Shown piece by piece: positions 17,400 through 23,466 of a DNA stretch of 34,509 bases (within the stretch, counting starts at the first letter, position 1; each line of letters begins with the position of its first letter). The notes below the pieces were generated by a model, which saw nothing but the letters and a program-made list of their open reading frames with translations, did not search any database and was not told where the DNA came from. The position numbers were made by a program, and so were the translations under genes. The DNA is from a virus: positions 1 to 34,509 of the IMG/VR virus record IMGVR_UViG_3300032073_000102; one strand, given 5' to 3'.

Positions 17400-18080
17400 T
17401 TAACTTACATAGTTTTCTACATAATGCTGATGTCTAGGATAAACATGTAGTGAACCTACTTGCATAGTGATAGGGCCAAGAGATAATTCTTGTGCGCCAA
17501 TCATTTTTCTCATATTGTTTATCTTATTTAACATCTTCATTTGTACATGTTTAAACCATGCTATGTCGTTGTTGTAGCCAAACACTGCATCTTGAGAACG
17601 CATTTGCACTACACATTCTAACTTATTATCTACAATAAAGAACTGCTGCATGTTAGTGCAAGTGAAGTCTTTACCAGCAATCATATGCATATCAGGATGT
17701 TGATAAATAAGTACAGCTTGACGTGTATATGGATCGTCTATTAGATGACGATACGCATTTATAAACTGATTACCTCTTTCTTTAGAGTATATACACCAGC
17801 CATAGTTAGAGTTAACTTCACCGTACTCGTCTGCTACATTTTCCCAGATCTGTACTTTCTTACCATATATATCAAATAATCTATACACAGATTTGTTTTC
17901 TGATTCGTACCATTGTATTTCTGCATCGATATATTCTTGATTTGGTTTACCAAACATACATGGTTGATCAGCTATAAAGGTTGCACCTCTAATCTCTACC
18001 ATACCGTGTCTAATCTGGTCGTTATCTATCATATGCTTAAACTCAGTCTTTATATCTTCTACATAGTAGTTTCTATACAT
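17400..18080 (-). CDS. dCMP hydroxymethylase (thymidylate synthase family)
   Basis: 226 residues aligning throughout with T4 gp42 as I recall it: FIADQPCMFG, WENVADEYGEVNSNYGW, FTCTNMQQF and MRSQDAVFGYNNDIAW. The nucleophile is Cys141. Asp172 lies 31 residues later, exactly the Cys148-Asp179 spacing of T4 dCMP hydroxymethylase and the Cys146-Asn177 spacing of E. coli thymidylate synthase. Asp instead of Asn at that site switches the base from dUMP to dCMP. The product is therefore expected to be 5-hydroxymethyl-dCMP, made with methylene-tetrahydrofolate, for use in phage DNA. The start overlaps the previous stop (TAATG). No hmdCMP kinase is visible in the window. Confidence 0.92.
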   Translation of the reverse strand: MYRNYYVEDIKTEFKHMIDNDQIRHGMVEIRGATFIADQPCMFGKPNQEYIDAEIQWYESENKSVYRLFDIYGKKVQIWENVADEYGEVNSNYGWCIYSKERGNQFINAYRHLIDDPYTRQAVLIYQHPDMHMIAGKDFTCTNMQQFFIVDNKLECVVQMRSQDAVFGYNNDIAWFKHVQMKMLNKINNMRKMIGAQELSLGPITMQVGSLHVYPRHQHYVENYVS

Positions 18081-18265
18081 TAGTCATTGTCCACTTCTGA
18101 ATAAACGTTTTCTTTTACAAGATCTATTTTAGGATCATATCTGCCTTCAGCAAAATTATCTAGTGCATGATCTGCTGAGTCAGCTGCTATTCTATAAGTA
18201 CGTTCGATAGTTACATTAATATCAAAGTACTGTATAAAGTCATCACTTGATTCGTATTTAGCCAT
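18080..18265 (-). CDS. Small hypothetical protein (61 aa)
   Basis: An acidic 61-residue protein with a beta-like central part (DINVTIERTYRIAADSADHA) and a charged C-terminus. The start overlaps the Nmad1-like gene and its stop overlaps the hydroxymethylase start (TAATG), so it is translated in the same run. No family is recognised. Confidence 0.7.
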   Translation of the reverse strand: MAKYESSDDFIQYFDINVTIERTYRIAADSADHALDNFAEGRYDPKIDLVKENVYSEVDND

Positions 18266-18644
18266 CTTGACTATAACCTCTCGTTATCTTTTCAAACTGT
18301 GTGAAGTCATCTTGATATTCTTTATCTCTTCTAATCTTAGCTGCATACATACAACAGTATACTGCCATGTCTATAAGAGTATCATCTAGTGCTTCGAAGT
18401 TAGTTTTCTGCTCACCTTCTGCAATGTTACGCATACGTAAATACTTAGTGTGTATCATATGTATGTAACTCTGTGCACCAAATGGAAAGTAATCATCTTC
18501 TGACCATGTACTGCCTTGGTAGTCTTTAGACTTTAAATCTTTTAAGTCTGCTGCTTCACGTAGTACATTAGAAGCTGTTATCTCTGATGCTCCTAGTGTT
18601 GTTGATATACCTAAAGCATCTGTAGTTTTAGAGTTTGATATCAT
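18258..18644 (-). CDS. Nmad1/DUF1599-like protein
   Basis: This is the first gene of the leftward replication block, 128 residues. The segment KDYQGSTW ... HMIHTKYLRMRNI ... DTLIDMAVYCCMYAAKI fits the helical nucleotide-modification-associated domain 1 (DUF1599), which was named for its association with base-modification genes. Here it is two genes from the dCMP hydroxymethylase, which supports that assignment. The leader is only about 20 bases: a T3/T7-like promoter core at 18665-18683, then AAAGGG and ATG. The biochemical role is unknown; nucleotide binding or a scaffold for modification enzymes is possible. Confidence 0.65.
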   Translation of the reverse strand: MISNSKTTDALGISTTLGASEITASNVLREAADLKDLKSKDYQGSTWSEDDYFPFGAQSYIHMIHTKYLRMRNIAEGEQKTNFEALDDTLIDMAVYCCMYAAKIRRDKEYQDDFTQFEKITRGYSQDG

Positions 18645-18664
18645 GCGTAGCCCTTTCTTTGTTT

Positions 18665-18683
18665 TATACTCCCCTTTTAGAGA
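18665..18683 (-). promoter_or_regulatory. T3/T7-like promoter core driving the replication block
   Basis: On the - strand it reads TCTCTAAAAGGGGAGTATA, close to the T3 promoter core CACTAAAGGGAGA. It lies 21 bases before the first ATG of the leftward block. It is a member of the five-copy family seen at 18744, 22165, 23931 and 25771. RNA would start in the G-run. Confidence 0.65.
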
Positions 18684-18708
18684 ATATGATTAATAAAATT
18701 CTATAAAA

Positions 18709-18730
18709 CAAAACACTCTTGGGTGTTTTG
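18709..18730 (-). promoter_or_regulatory. Constant-loop hairpin E
   Basis: - strand: 8-bp stem CAAAACAC / GTGTTTTG around the loop CCAAGA, followed by the AT-rich TTTTATAGAATTTT. It is 65 bases upstream of the replication-block start codon. The stem differs from the other copies but pairs perfectly. Candidate virion-RNAP hairpin promoter or RNA-level signal. Confidence 0.6.
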
Positions 18731-18743
18731 ATCAATAGAGTTT

Positions 18744-18763
18744 CCTATAAGGAGAGTATACTA
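18744..18763 (+). promoter_or_regulatory. T7-like promoter core upstream of terS
   Basis: CCTATAAGGAGAGTATACTA resembles T7 CACTATAGGGAGA. It is placed directly before the only + strand gene in this part of the genome. The AGGAG may also serve as a distant ribosome site, 11 bases before the ATG. Confidence 0.65.
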
Positions 18764-18765
18764 AT

Positions 18766-19164
18766 ATGAGTTCCCATCCAAATAGTTTAAAGAACTTAAA
18801 GCCATTCTTTGATACACAGAAGGCTCAGGCTGCTCAGAGAAACTCTGTTATTGCTAGAAAAGCTAACAAAGCTGCAAGAGAAAAGCTGAGGATTTCGGTA
18901 GAAGATTGGCAGACGTTTAAGAAAGATGTCGTTGAAGATAACGACATGACGTCTTTAGATGTTCTTAAGGTTCTTATGCATAAAGCGTTATCAGAGGACG
19001 ACTTTGATACTGCTGCGGATTTAGCTAAAAGTTTAGCTGAGTTTGAGTCGCCTAAGTTGGCACGTATAGACCAGACTACTAAGGAGTTGTCGGTTGACGA
19101 TATGTCAGATGATGAAATTAACGAGGCCCTGAAAGGTTTTGCAAGTGACACGGAAGACGCATAA
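18766..19164 (+). CDS. terS: Probable small terminase subunit
   Basis: 132 residues. The N-terminus SSHPNSLKNLKPFFDTQKAQ resembles phage small-terminase N-termini (PNSLKNLKPF). It is followed by basic helices and an acidic C-terminus (SVDDMSDDEINEAL). It would bind phage DNA and load the large subunit for packaging. It is the only rightward gene between two leftward blocks, 4.8 kb from the large subunit, with its own promoter-like element and terminator. The low similarity of this family leaves some doubt. Confidence 0.6.
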   Translation: MSSHPNSLKNLKPFFDTQKAQAAQRNSVIARKANKAAREKLRISVEDWQTFKKDVVEDNDMTSLDVLKVLMHKALSEDDFDTAADLAKSLAEFESPKLARIDQTTKELSVDDMSDDEINEALKGFASDTEDA

Positions 19165-19198
19165 TTCTTTCTTTTTTTTGTCGGTTAGTAAAAAATAA

Positions 19199-19235
19199 AA
19201 CCCCTAGATACCATTACGGTACCTAGGGGTTTTTT
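19199..19235. terminator. Bidirectional terminator between terS and tRNA block
   Basis: A 14-bp stem (AACCCCTAGATACC with GGTACCTAGGGGTT, five-base loop) has A-rich sequence to the left and T6 to the right. The single A-C mismatch becomes a U-G wobble in - strand RNA, so the stem is perfect for leftward transcripts ending after the tRNA, and it also serves terS. Confidence 0.88.
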
Positions 19236-19243
19236 ATTAGTTC

Positions 19244-19317
19244 TGGCAGGAGCACTAGGAATTGAACCCAGTCCTACGGATTTGGAATCCGTCGTGCTGC
19301 CGTAACACTTTGCTCCT
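19244..19317 (-). tRNA. tRNA-Trp (anticodon CCA)
   Basis: It folds as a complete tRNA. The acceptor is AGGAGCA/TGCTCCT with discriminator G and an encoded CCA end. The D stem is GTGT/GCAC. The anticodon stem ACGGA/TCCGT has loop TTCCAAA (anticodon CCA). The T arm is CTGGG/CCTAG with loop TTCAATT. It sits at the 3' end of the leftward small-gene operon, just before the terminator. Its role may be to support UGG codon reading during infection. No integrase is present to suggest an attachment site. Confidence 0.92.
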
Positions 19318-19322
19318 GAATA

Positions 19323-19451
19323 TCAGTCTTCACCTTCAGTAGGAACACCAACTAACTTAGCAAGTTCCTCTAAAGTTTCTTTACCACAACTTGATAGTCT
19401 ATCAAAATCCCAATACAGATCTGTGATTAATTCTTTAATTTTACTATCCAC
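19323..19451 (-). CDS. Small acidic hypothetical protein, GTG start (42 aa)
   Basis: The frame opens with GTG at 19451 inside the previous gene's stop region and reads VDSKIKELITDLYWDFDRLS, ending in an acidic tail. It is probably helical, with a repeated Leu pattern (ETLEELAKLVGVPTE). Overlap with the previous gene suggests coupled translation. It ends six bases before the tRNA. Function unknown. Confidence 0.65.
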   Translation of the reverse strand: MDSKIKELITDLYWDFDRLSSCGKETLEELAKLVGVPTEGED

Positions 19452-19650
19452 TAGTTAAACCTTCCATATCTATTTCTGCCAATATGTATTTTCTAAACCT
19501 ACGCTCATCGAACTTAGGATTATCTTTTGCTAGCACTACATGTATAAGATAATCTAGTGCTGGTCCGTTACAATGTTTATCTAGTATACGAGGAATGTCA
19601 TGTGTACGTAGCCATTGAGCTATTGCGATGTAGTGCTTCTTATGCATCAT
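19444..19650 (-). CDS. Small hypothetical protein (68 aa)
   Basis: I chose the ATG at 19650 (MMHKKHYIAIAQWLR), because GGAGAAG sits just upstream; an ATG four codons earlier would lack a good ribosome site. The product is basic at the start, then helical, with no known motif. It overlaps the genes on both sides by a few bases, as in a tight operon. Confidence 0.65.
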   Translation of the reverse strand: MMHKKHYIAIAQWLRTHDIPRILDKHCNGPALDYLIHVVLAKDNPKFDERRFRKYILAEIDMEGLTSG

Positions 19651-19957
19651 ATTCTTCTCCATCTTCTACCCAGCCATCATTACCTAACTCTAGTTCTAAG
19701 TCAGGTGCTACCTCGTGATCATGAGGAGATACTTTGAATGCTGCACGAGCTAATATGTCTGCTATTGTGAAGTCATCTAGTTCATCACCTTCTGGTTGTG
19801 TGATATTGAATTCATAACTATCGTCTGCTGGCTTATGGTATACGTTTAGTGTGAATTGCCAGTCTTTAAGTTCTCTATTTCTTCGAGAGCTGAATTCAAT
19901 AACGTTATTATCTTGTTTATTTCCACTACCATTACGTTGTGCATCATCATTGTGCAT
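19640..19957 (-). CDS. Acidic hypothetical protein (105 aa)
   Basis: The ATG at 19957 is preceded by AGGAG seven bases upstream. The N-terminus is polar (MHNDDAQRNGSGNKQ), the middle beta-like (WQFTLNVYHKPADDSYEF) and the C-terminus strongly acidic (DLELELGNDGWVEDGEEYDA). Its first 112 bases overlap the previous gene in another frame. Unknown; the acidity could suit a DNA-mimic or inhibitor role, which is speculation. Confidence 0.65.
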   Translation of the reverse strand: MHNDDAQRNGSGNKQDNNVIEFSSRRNRELKDWQFTLNVYHKPADDSYEFNITQPEGDELDDFTIADILARAAFKVSPHDHEVAPDLELELGNDGWVEDGEEYDA

Positions 19958-20082
19958 GTAACTGCTCCTATATTTCCTGACTGTTGTTGTACTAATGGGT
20001 GAGCCATAAGATCTTTTAATGACTCAGGTGTTGCGAAGAGTTTTTGCTCTTCATATAATTCTATAGGTTTACTCTGTTGCAT
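19846..20082 (-). CDS. Hypothetical protein with C-terminal helix (78 aa)
   Basis: AAAGGA lies nine bases before the ATG at 20082, which overlaps the previous stop. The C-terminal third (EINKIITLLNSALEEIENL) has the heptad spacing of an amphipathic coiled coil. The last 112 bases are shared with the next gene in another frame. No family is recognised. Confidence 0.6.
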   Translation of the reverse strand: MQQSKPIELYEEQKLFATPESLKDLMAHPLVQQQSGNIGAVTCTMMMHNVMVVEINKIITLLNSALEEIENLKTGNSH

Positions 20083-20512
20083 TCTGTAGTCCTTTCAATG
20101 CGTCTATAGTGTTATCTAATTTACTAATCATATCCTGCTTAGCTTTTGTCATACCATCGTCAAAGCCGCGACTGTAAGATGTCCATCTTGACCAGTCTTT
20201 CGTGTCGTATACGTATACATCATAATGAGTTCCGTATTTCATTGGTAGATATGAATCGTAACTTCTACGTGTACCGAAGTCTTTGAGTGAAGGACCTACA
20301 CGAGAACCACGAGGCATTAGTCTTACTGTGATAACATCAGGGTCTGTGCCTTTTAACTTAGCATTTCTACGTCGTACTTCATTCCAGTATGCTGCATTCT
20401 TTCGTAAGTACACAACGTGAGGATTGTTTTTATCTGACGTGGTAAACCTGTAGCCACTATGTATGTCTCTATTTCTTGTAGTTATCCATGTCTCTGCGTT
20501 AACTAGTGCCAT
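20069..20512 (-). CDS. Hypothetical protein (147 aa)
   Basis: It is preceded by AAAGGA and starts inside the previous gene's end. The protein is soluble, basic, and rich in Tyr, Arg and Ser in the middle (RRSYDSYLPMKYG, WSRWTSYSRGFDDG), with a helical tail (ISKLDNTIDALKGLQ). No motif points to a function. Position in the probable early block suggests host takeover, by context only. Confidence 0.7.
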   Translation of the reverse strand: MALVNAETWITTRNRDIHSGYRFTTSDKNNPHVVYLRKNAAYWNEVRRRNAKLKGTDPDVITVRLMPRGSRVGPSLKDFGTRRSYDSYLPMKYGTHYDVYVYDTKDWSRWTSYSRGFDDGMTKAKQDMISKLDNTIDALKGLQNATE

Positions 20513-20669
20513 TTGTATTCCTTTCTATATCTTGAAGTATGTGACCTAGATCGACAAATACTTTAGCTGCTTCTTCTTTATCTAAGAGTAAGCCTCTGCC
20601 GTCGATTGAGATCACGATTGTTTGATCATTCGTATTGAATGAAACCTGTATTTGTTCTTCTATACTCAC
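20499..20669 (-). CDS. Small hypothetical protein (56-73 aa)
   Basis: Two starts are possible: ATG at 20720 with a poor ribosome site, or GTG at 20669 with the AAAGGA found before most genes of this operon. I prefer the GTG. The core IVISIDGRGLLLDKEEAAKV looks like a compact alpha/beta domain. It overlaps the next start by 14 bases. Confidence 0.6.
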   Translation of the reverse strand: MSIEEQIQVSFNTNDQTIVISIDGRGLLLDKEEAAKVFVDLGHILQDIERNTNGTS

Positions 20670-20722
20670 ATCATGTTTCCTTTCGTTTTGTCGTGTATCT
20701 ATTGATTTATATATACCCATAG

Positions 20723-20818
20723 TTATTTCCGGTTATCATAGTTGGATCTTATGAGATAATCTATTATGCCTACCGCTACAATGATTACTGATGCATAGCT
20801 TAACGTAAGTCCTATCAT
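20723..20818 (-). CDS. Single-helix membrane micro-protein (31 aa)
   Basis: A start at 20818 overlaps the previous gene's stop as ATGA, a coupling arrangement. The product is one hydrophobic helix (LTLSYASVIIVAVGIIDYLI) followed by the polar tail RSNYDNRK. It is too short to assign. A membrane effector or holin-like helper cannot be distinguished. Confidence 0.6.
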   Translation of the reverse strand: MIGLTLSYASVIIVAVGIIDYLIRSNYDNRK

Positions 20819-21006
20819 TTACTTACAGTTGCTATTTCTTCGAGCATTGATCTACGTTGTAATTCTGCAATTAATCCTTTACAGACATGATATATATGTA
20901 AGTCAGTGTCTCTAGTCTCCTCTTTCTGTTTTAAATATCTACGAAGTTTCTGTTTATACAACAATATAGTTGCCTGTGTATTCTCTATTTCGCCACATAT
21001 TGACAT
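20815..21006 (-). CDS. Small helical hypothetical protein (63 aa)
   Basis: AAAGGA lies before the ATG at 21006, 20 bases after the T-run of a strong hairpin. The protein is charged and helical (KQKLRRYLKQKEETRDTD), resembling a short coiled coil. It starts a tightly overlapping run of about nine genes down to 19323. No family is recognised. Confidence 0.65.
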   Translation of the reverse strand: MSICGEIENTQATILLYKQKLRRYLKQKEETRDTDLHIYHVCKGLIAELQRRSMLEEIATVSK

Positions 21007-21022
21007 GCAAATCCTTTCATTA

Positions 21023-21076
21023 CAAAAAAAATGCTCTAACGATACACAAAAGGAACATAAAGTATATCGTTAGAGC
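21023..21076 (-). terminator. Strong intrinsic terminator or attenuator
   Basis: A perfect 12-bp stem (GCTCTAACGATA / TATCGTTAGAGC) is followed on the - strand by eight T. It ends the ssDNA-binding protein transcript. Because a TATAAT lies just upstream at 21101-21106, it could also work as a leader attenuator for the next operon. Confidence 0.85.
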
Positions 21077-21100
21077 GGTCTCCTTGGGTTTAAGCAGTTT

Positions 21101-21106
21101 ATTATA
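21101..21106 (-). promoter_or_regulatory. Possible sigma70 -10 box
   Basis: TATAAT on the - strand, with TTCACT 15 bases upstream as an imperfect -35. The spacing is short. If used, RNA would start near 21094 and run straight into the 12-bp hairpin. Confidence 0.3.
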
Positions 21107-21181
21107 CACGCCAGAGGTCGTAGTGAATCTACATAGACTTTGACAACGTGAGCTATCACATGCTTAGGTGCTTAGCATTTT

Positions 21182-21700
21182 TTAGAAGCCTAGTTCATCT
21201 GCAGTTTTATCTGTCATTGGCTTGATTTTACTGAAGTCAGGCATATCGTCTGCAACAGTTTCTGGTTGCATTTCGAAATCAATATCGTTTGAGCCTGTAT
21301 ATTCTACAAGATCTACGATTTGTATCTTTGTCAATGATGTAGCAATACCTGATCTGCCCATAGCTTCGTAAGGATACTGCCATACGATAATATTGCCAGT
21401 TGAGCCATTTCCTATCTTGCGTACATCTATAACGTCAGATGCTTTTGTGCCTACAACTTCTACTTTGCCATTATCTGAACCGTCTGCACGTTTGGCTTTA
21501 CGCTTGAGAGAAACAGTGTATACACCTGGTTCTTTCTCTTTGACGTTTAGGTGATTAGCCTTAAGCTCTGCTGCTTTGTCTTTATCTTTAGTCATAAGCT
21601 GAGCTTCATACTGCTCTGTGCCGAATGGGTTTACAGGTTTGTCAAGACGACACCAGTTTAATATTACGCCTTGTATTAAGTAATTTCTAGGTTTTTCCAT
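21182..21700 (-). CDS. ssDNA-binding protein, T7 gp2.5-like
   Basis: 172 residues. An OB-fold-like beta-rich body (GTEQYEAQLMT, SLKRKAKRADGSDNGK, IQIVDLVEYT) carries basic patches, with an acidic C-terminus that ends in Phe (DKTADELGF). This is the layout of T7 gp2.5, whose terminal Phe contacts DNA polymerase and helicase. The GSDNGK loop is one I recall from other phage gp2.5 relatives. It would coat single strands during replication and could also open template hairpins for transcription. Hairpin D lies 60 bases upstream of the start. Confidence 0.85.
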   Translation of the reverse strand: MEKPRNYLIQGVILNWCRLDKPVNPFGTEQYEAQLMTKDKDKAAELKANHLNVKEKEPGVYTVSLKRKAKRADGSDNGKVEVVGTKASDVIDVRKIGNGSTGNIIVWQYPYEAMGRSGIATSLTKIQIVDLVEYTGSNDIDFEMQPETVADDMPDFSKIKPMTDKTADELGF

Positions 21701-21759
21701 GATATAATCCTTTATTTTGTCATGTTAGTTTGAATGCCATAGCATAATGCTACAGGTTA

Positions 21760-21781
21760 AAATTTACTCTTGGGTAAATTT
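21760..21781 (-). promoter_or_regulatory. Constant-loop hairpin D
   Basis: - strand: 8-bp stem AAATTTAC / GTAAATTT, loop CCAAGA. Relative to copies A-C a G-C pair is replaced by A-T on both arms, a compensatory change. It lies 60 bases before the ssDNA-binding protein start and overlaps the stop codon of the gene before. Confidence 0.65.
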
Positions 21782-21935
21782 ACTTTTTGTGTCTGAAGAG
21801 ATCGCGTAGTTCGTGAAGATCTATATAGTCGAACCATTGCTTTCTTTCCTGACCTAATTTTATTCTTCTTTCGCGAGAACTTATCCCTGCCAAAAGAAAA
21901 ACAAAAATCATAAGTAATCCTATTGCTAATAGCAT
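21780..21935 (-). CDS. Small membrane-anchored protein (51 aa)
   Basis: The N-terminus is one transmembrane helix (MLLAIGLLMIFVFLLAG), followed by a basic, then acidic, cytoplasmic-type tail (SSRERRIKLGQERKQWF). The start overlaps the previous stop as TAATG and has AAAGGA upstream. Its stop falls inside hairpin D. Function unknown. Confidence 0.7.
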   Translation of the reverse strand: MLLAIGLLMIFVFLLAGISSRERRIKLGQERKQWFDYIDLHELRDLFRHKK

Positions 21936-22090
21936 TATAAGATTCCTTTATTTCCTTGAGTAACATATCGAAGTAATCCATCATCGTCATTCTCGATATA
22001 TTCCCAAGTATAATCTAATTGTTTCTGTTTGTGATCATCTGGATTATCATCACCAATATGTTCATCTGATAGTAGTTTTGTCGTACTCAT
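21935..22090 (-). CDS. Small acidic hypothetical protein (51 aa)
   Basis: A strong AGGAGG lies seven bases before the ATG at 22090. The product is acidic (DEHIGDDNPDDHK, EYIENDDDG) and without motifs. It is coupled by TAATG to the membrane micro-protein after it. Such short acidic proteins of early regions often inhibit host enzymes; that is only a general possibility. Confidence 0.7.
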   Translation of the reverse strand: MSTTKLLSDEHIGDDNPDDHKQKQLDYTWEYIENDDDGLLRYVTQGNKGIL

Positions 22091-22164
22091 GTTGTATCCT
22101 CCTATGGATGTTATGAATCTTTACTGACTATAGAGTATATCTATAGTATATTACGGACCCACAC

Positions 22165-22183
22165 CCTATAAGGAGAGTATACC
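22165..22183 (+). promoter_or_regulatory. T7-like promoter core, rightward
   Basis: CCTATAAGGAGAGTATACC matches the terS copy. No + strand gene follows until terL at 23975, so RNA from here would be antisense to the - strand genes before reaching terL and the late block. Confidence 0.6.
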
Positions 22184-22210
22184 TTTGTCGGCTGTCGGTC
22201 CTGTGAAAGA

Positions 22211-22228
22211 ATAACCCTTACGGGTTAT
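22211..22228 (-). terminator. Weak terminator hairpin
   Basis: ATAACCC / GGGTTAT with a four-base loop, overlapping the stop codon of the gene that ends at 22225, followed on the - strand by TTCTTT. The U-run is short, so termination would be partial. Confidence 0.5.
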
Positions 22229-22536
22229 CCTATCTTACTATTTCCTAAATACGTTATAGTTCCATCGTCATTATGGATCTGTTCATTAAATCCTCCATGA
22301 TAACAACTAATAGTTCTATGCATACCTTTAGGATCTCCTTCTATTGCTACGCGTACTTCTATGTAGTCAGCACCGAATGCAGGAGAGTTACTGAATGCCT
22401 TAAGTTGACGTTTAGTCATTATAGAATTCCATGTAACCTTATTATTTCTACCAGTTACTAGAGTTGCTGATGAGTCAGGATCCTTTTCGAATTCTAGGTA
22501 GCTGACTGTTATATCGACTGCATATGCTTTTTCCAT
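22225..22536 (-). CDS. Hypothetical protein (103 aa)
   Basis: The start at 22536 (MEKAYAVDITVSYLEF) has AAAGG nine bases upstream and fits the operon's pattern better than an earlier ATG at 22560, which lies in the previous gene. The protein looks beta-rich (YIEVRVAIEGD) with a small Cys-His cluster near the end (TISCYHGG). Unknown. Confidence 0.68.
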   Translation of the reverse strand: MEKAYAVDITVSYLEFEKDPDSSATLVTGRNNKVTWNSIMTKRQLKAFSNSPAFGADYIEVRVAIEGDPKGMHRTISCYHGGFNEQIHNDDGTITYLGNSKIG

Positions 22537-22549
22537 GATGTGTACCTTT

Positions 22550-22834
22550 CTAAGATTCATAGGCTGGGTGAGATTCTACAGACTTAAGATGATCGTTGTC
22601 GTCCCAGTTATCATCGTTATAGTCTACCATGTCCTTTTCGATAGCTCTTATAGCTATGTATACAGGTTGATCTTCAGTATCTTCTATTTGAAGACCATAC
22701 TCTTTATCATTATATCCTGTAAGACTACGTATTTTATCATAGTATTCTTCAGATACATTAACAGACAATGTGCCTAATGATATACCTTTCTTGAAATCTA
22801 TGATTTGCGTTTTTATCTGATATTTATTATTCAT
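22550..22834 (-). CDS. Hypothetical protein (94 aa)
   Basis: AAAGGAACA lies before the ATG, 39 bases downstream of hairpin C. A beta-like N-terminal half (ISLGTLSVNVSEEYYDKI) is followed by an acidic second half (DYNDDNWDDNDHL). No family is recognised. As the first gene after a hairpin element it is a candidate early product. Confidence 0.7.
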   Translation of the reverse strand: MNNKYQIKTQIIDFKKGISLGTLSVNVSEEYYDKIRSLTGYNDKEYGLQIEDTEDQPVYIAIRAIEKDMVDYNDDNWDDNDHLKSVESHPAYES

Positions 22835-22872
22835 AACAGTGTTCCTTTATAAAATTAAATTAATGTATTTTA

Positions 22873-22894
22873 AAATTTGCTCTTGGGCAAATTT
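22873..22894 (-). promoter_or_regulatory. Constant-loop hairpin C
   Basis: - strand: 8-bp stem AAATTTGC / GCAAATTT, loop CCAAGA, followed by TAAAATACATTAATTT. It lies 39 bases upstream of the start at 22834. Confidence 0.65.
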
Positions 22895-23136
22895 GTGATC
22901 ACTAGTGTGTTATGAGAGTCTACGAGAGTGCCGTGAGTGTGATTATGTGATCTCATTGTCGGCCTATGTCCCTGCAGGACCACCACGATTCTCCCCATTC
23001 CTACCGTCTCCCAACCATCACTGCTAATACCTGCATCCAAAAGGACCCCAAAGGACACCCTCTGCCTCATCCTACGCGCTCTCGTCGCGCGTGTCGGTCC
23101 TCCCTAGCACTTATCTCCCATTTGTCGGTCCTGGAA
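22895..23136. other. Gene-free, GC-richer stretch with TGTCGGTCC repeats
   Basis: About 240 bases without a credible frame on either strand. The + strand is pyrimidine-rich and more GC-rich than its surroundings. It holds copies of TGTCGGTCC at 23092-23100 and 23123-23131 and TGTCGGCC at 22957-22964. It could be a replication origin, packaging site or regulatory RNA region; the sequence does not decide. Confidence 0.45.
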
Positions 23137-23142
23137 ATTTAA

Positions 23143-23170
23143 AAAGGCCCGACATTGCTGCCGGACCTTT
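23143..23170 (-). terminator. Leftward intrinsic terminator
   Basis: On - strand RNA an 11-bp stem (AAAGGUCCGGC with GUCGGGCCUUU) forms using two G-U pairs that would be mismatches in + strand RNA, and a T-run follows. It ends the 23180 gene's transcript. Confidence 0.75.
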
Positions 23171-23179
23171 GAGGGAATC

Positions 23180-23425
23180 CTACTTACTAGCTACTGCTTT
23201 GACCATATCAAGCTTGGATGGGTAGTAGCATTTGCTAACCTTGAGGCTAACAGTCTTGCCATCCTGCTTGAGCTTGGTGAACTCAGGGAGTTGGTACAAG
23301 CAAGCCATGAATTTGCCTTTGGTTGTACTAACTTCGACCATGTCTAGCTTCCAGCGAGGAGTAATGGTCTTCCCTGGAAATAGAGTTAAGTCCTTAACAG
23401 TGCATCTAATAATTTGATTATCCAT
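23180..23425 (-). CDS. Hypothetical protein (81 aa)
   Basis: AAAGGAACA lies before the ATG, 41 bases downstream of hairpin B, and a strand-specific terminator follows, so this is a one-gene unit. The protein is compact, basic and beta-rich (RCTVKDLTLFPGKTITP, KTVSLKVSKCYYP). No family is recognised. Confidence 0.72.
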   Translation of the reverse strand: MDNQIIRCTVKDLTLFPGKTITPRWKLDMVEVSTTKGKFMACLYQLPEFTKLKQDGKTVSLKVSKCYYPSKLDMVKAVASK

Positions 23426-23466
23426 GTGATGTTCCTTTCATGTTTGGATAAATTAATTGTATATAA

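Noticed and set aside
19244-19317. The tRNA as an attachment site
   Set aside because: No integrase, excisionase or repressor is visible, and the gene set is that of a lytic phage.
21757-21990. 77-codon - strand frame ending VNLPKSKF
   Set aside because: It overlaps two better supported small genes (21780-21935 and 21935-22090) with ribosome sites and TAATG coupling. Its end is simply the translation of hairpin D, shared by chance with another frame over hairpin C.
22117-22155. CTATAG-containing direct repeats as further phage promoters
   Set aside because: CTATAGAGTATAT and CTATAGTATAT resemble the promoter core with a gap, but the AGGA is missing. Too weak to list.
22870-23070. 66-codon - strand frame ending TNLPKSKF
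   Set aside because: It has no ribosome site and a low-complexity composition, and its C-terminus is the hairpin C sequence. The region is better read as non-coding.
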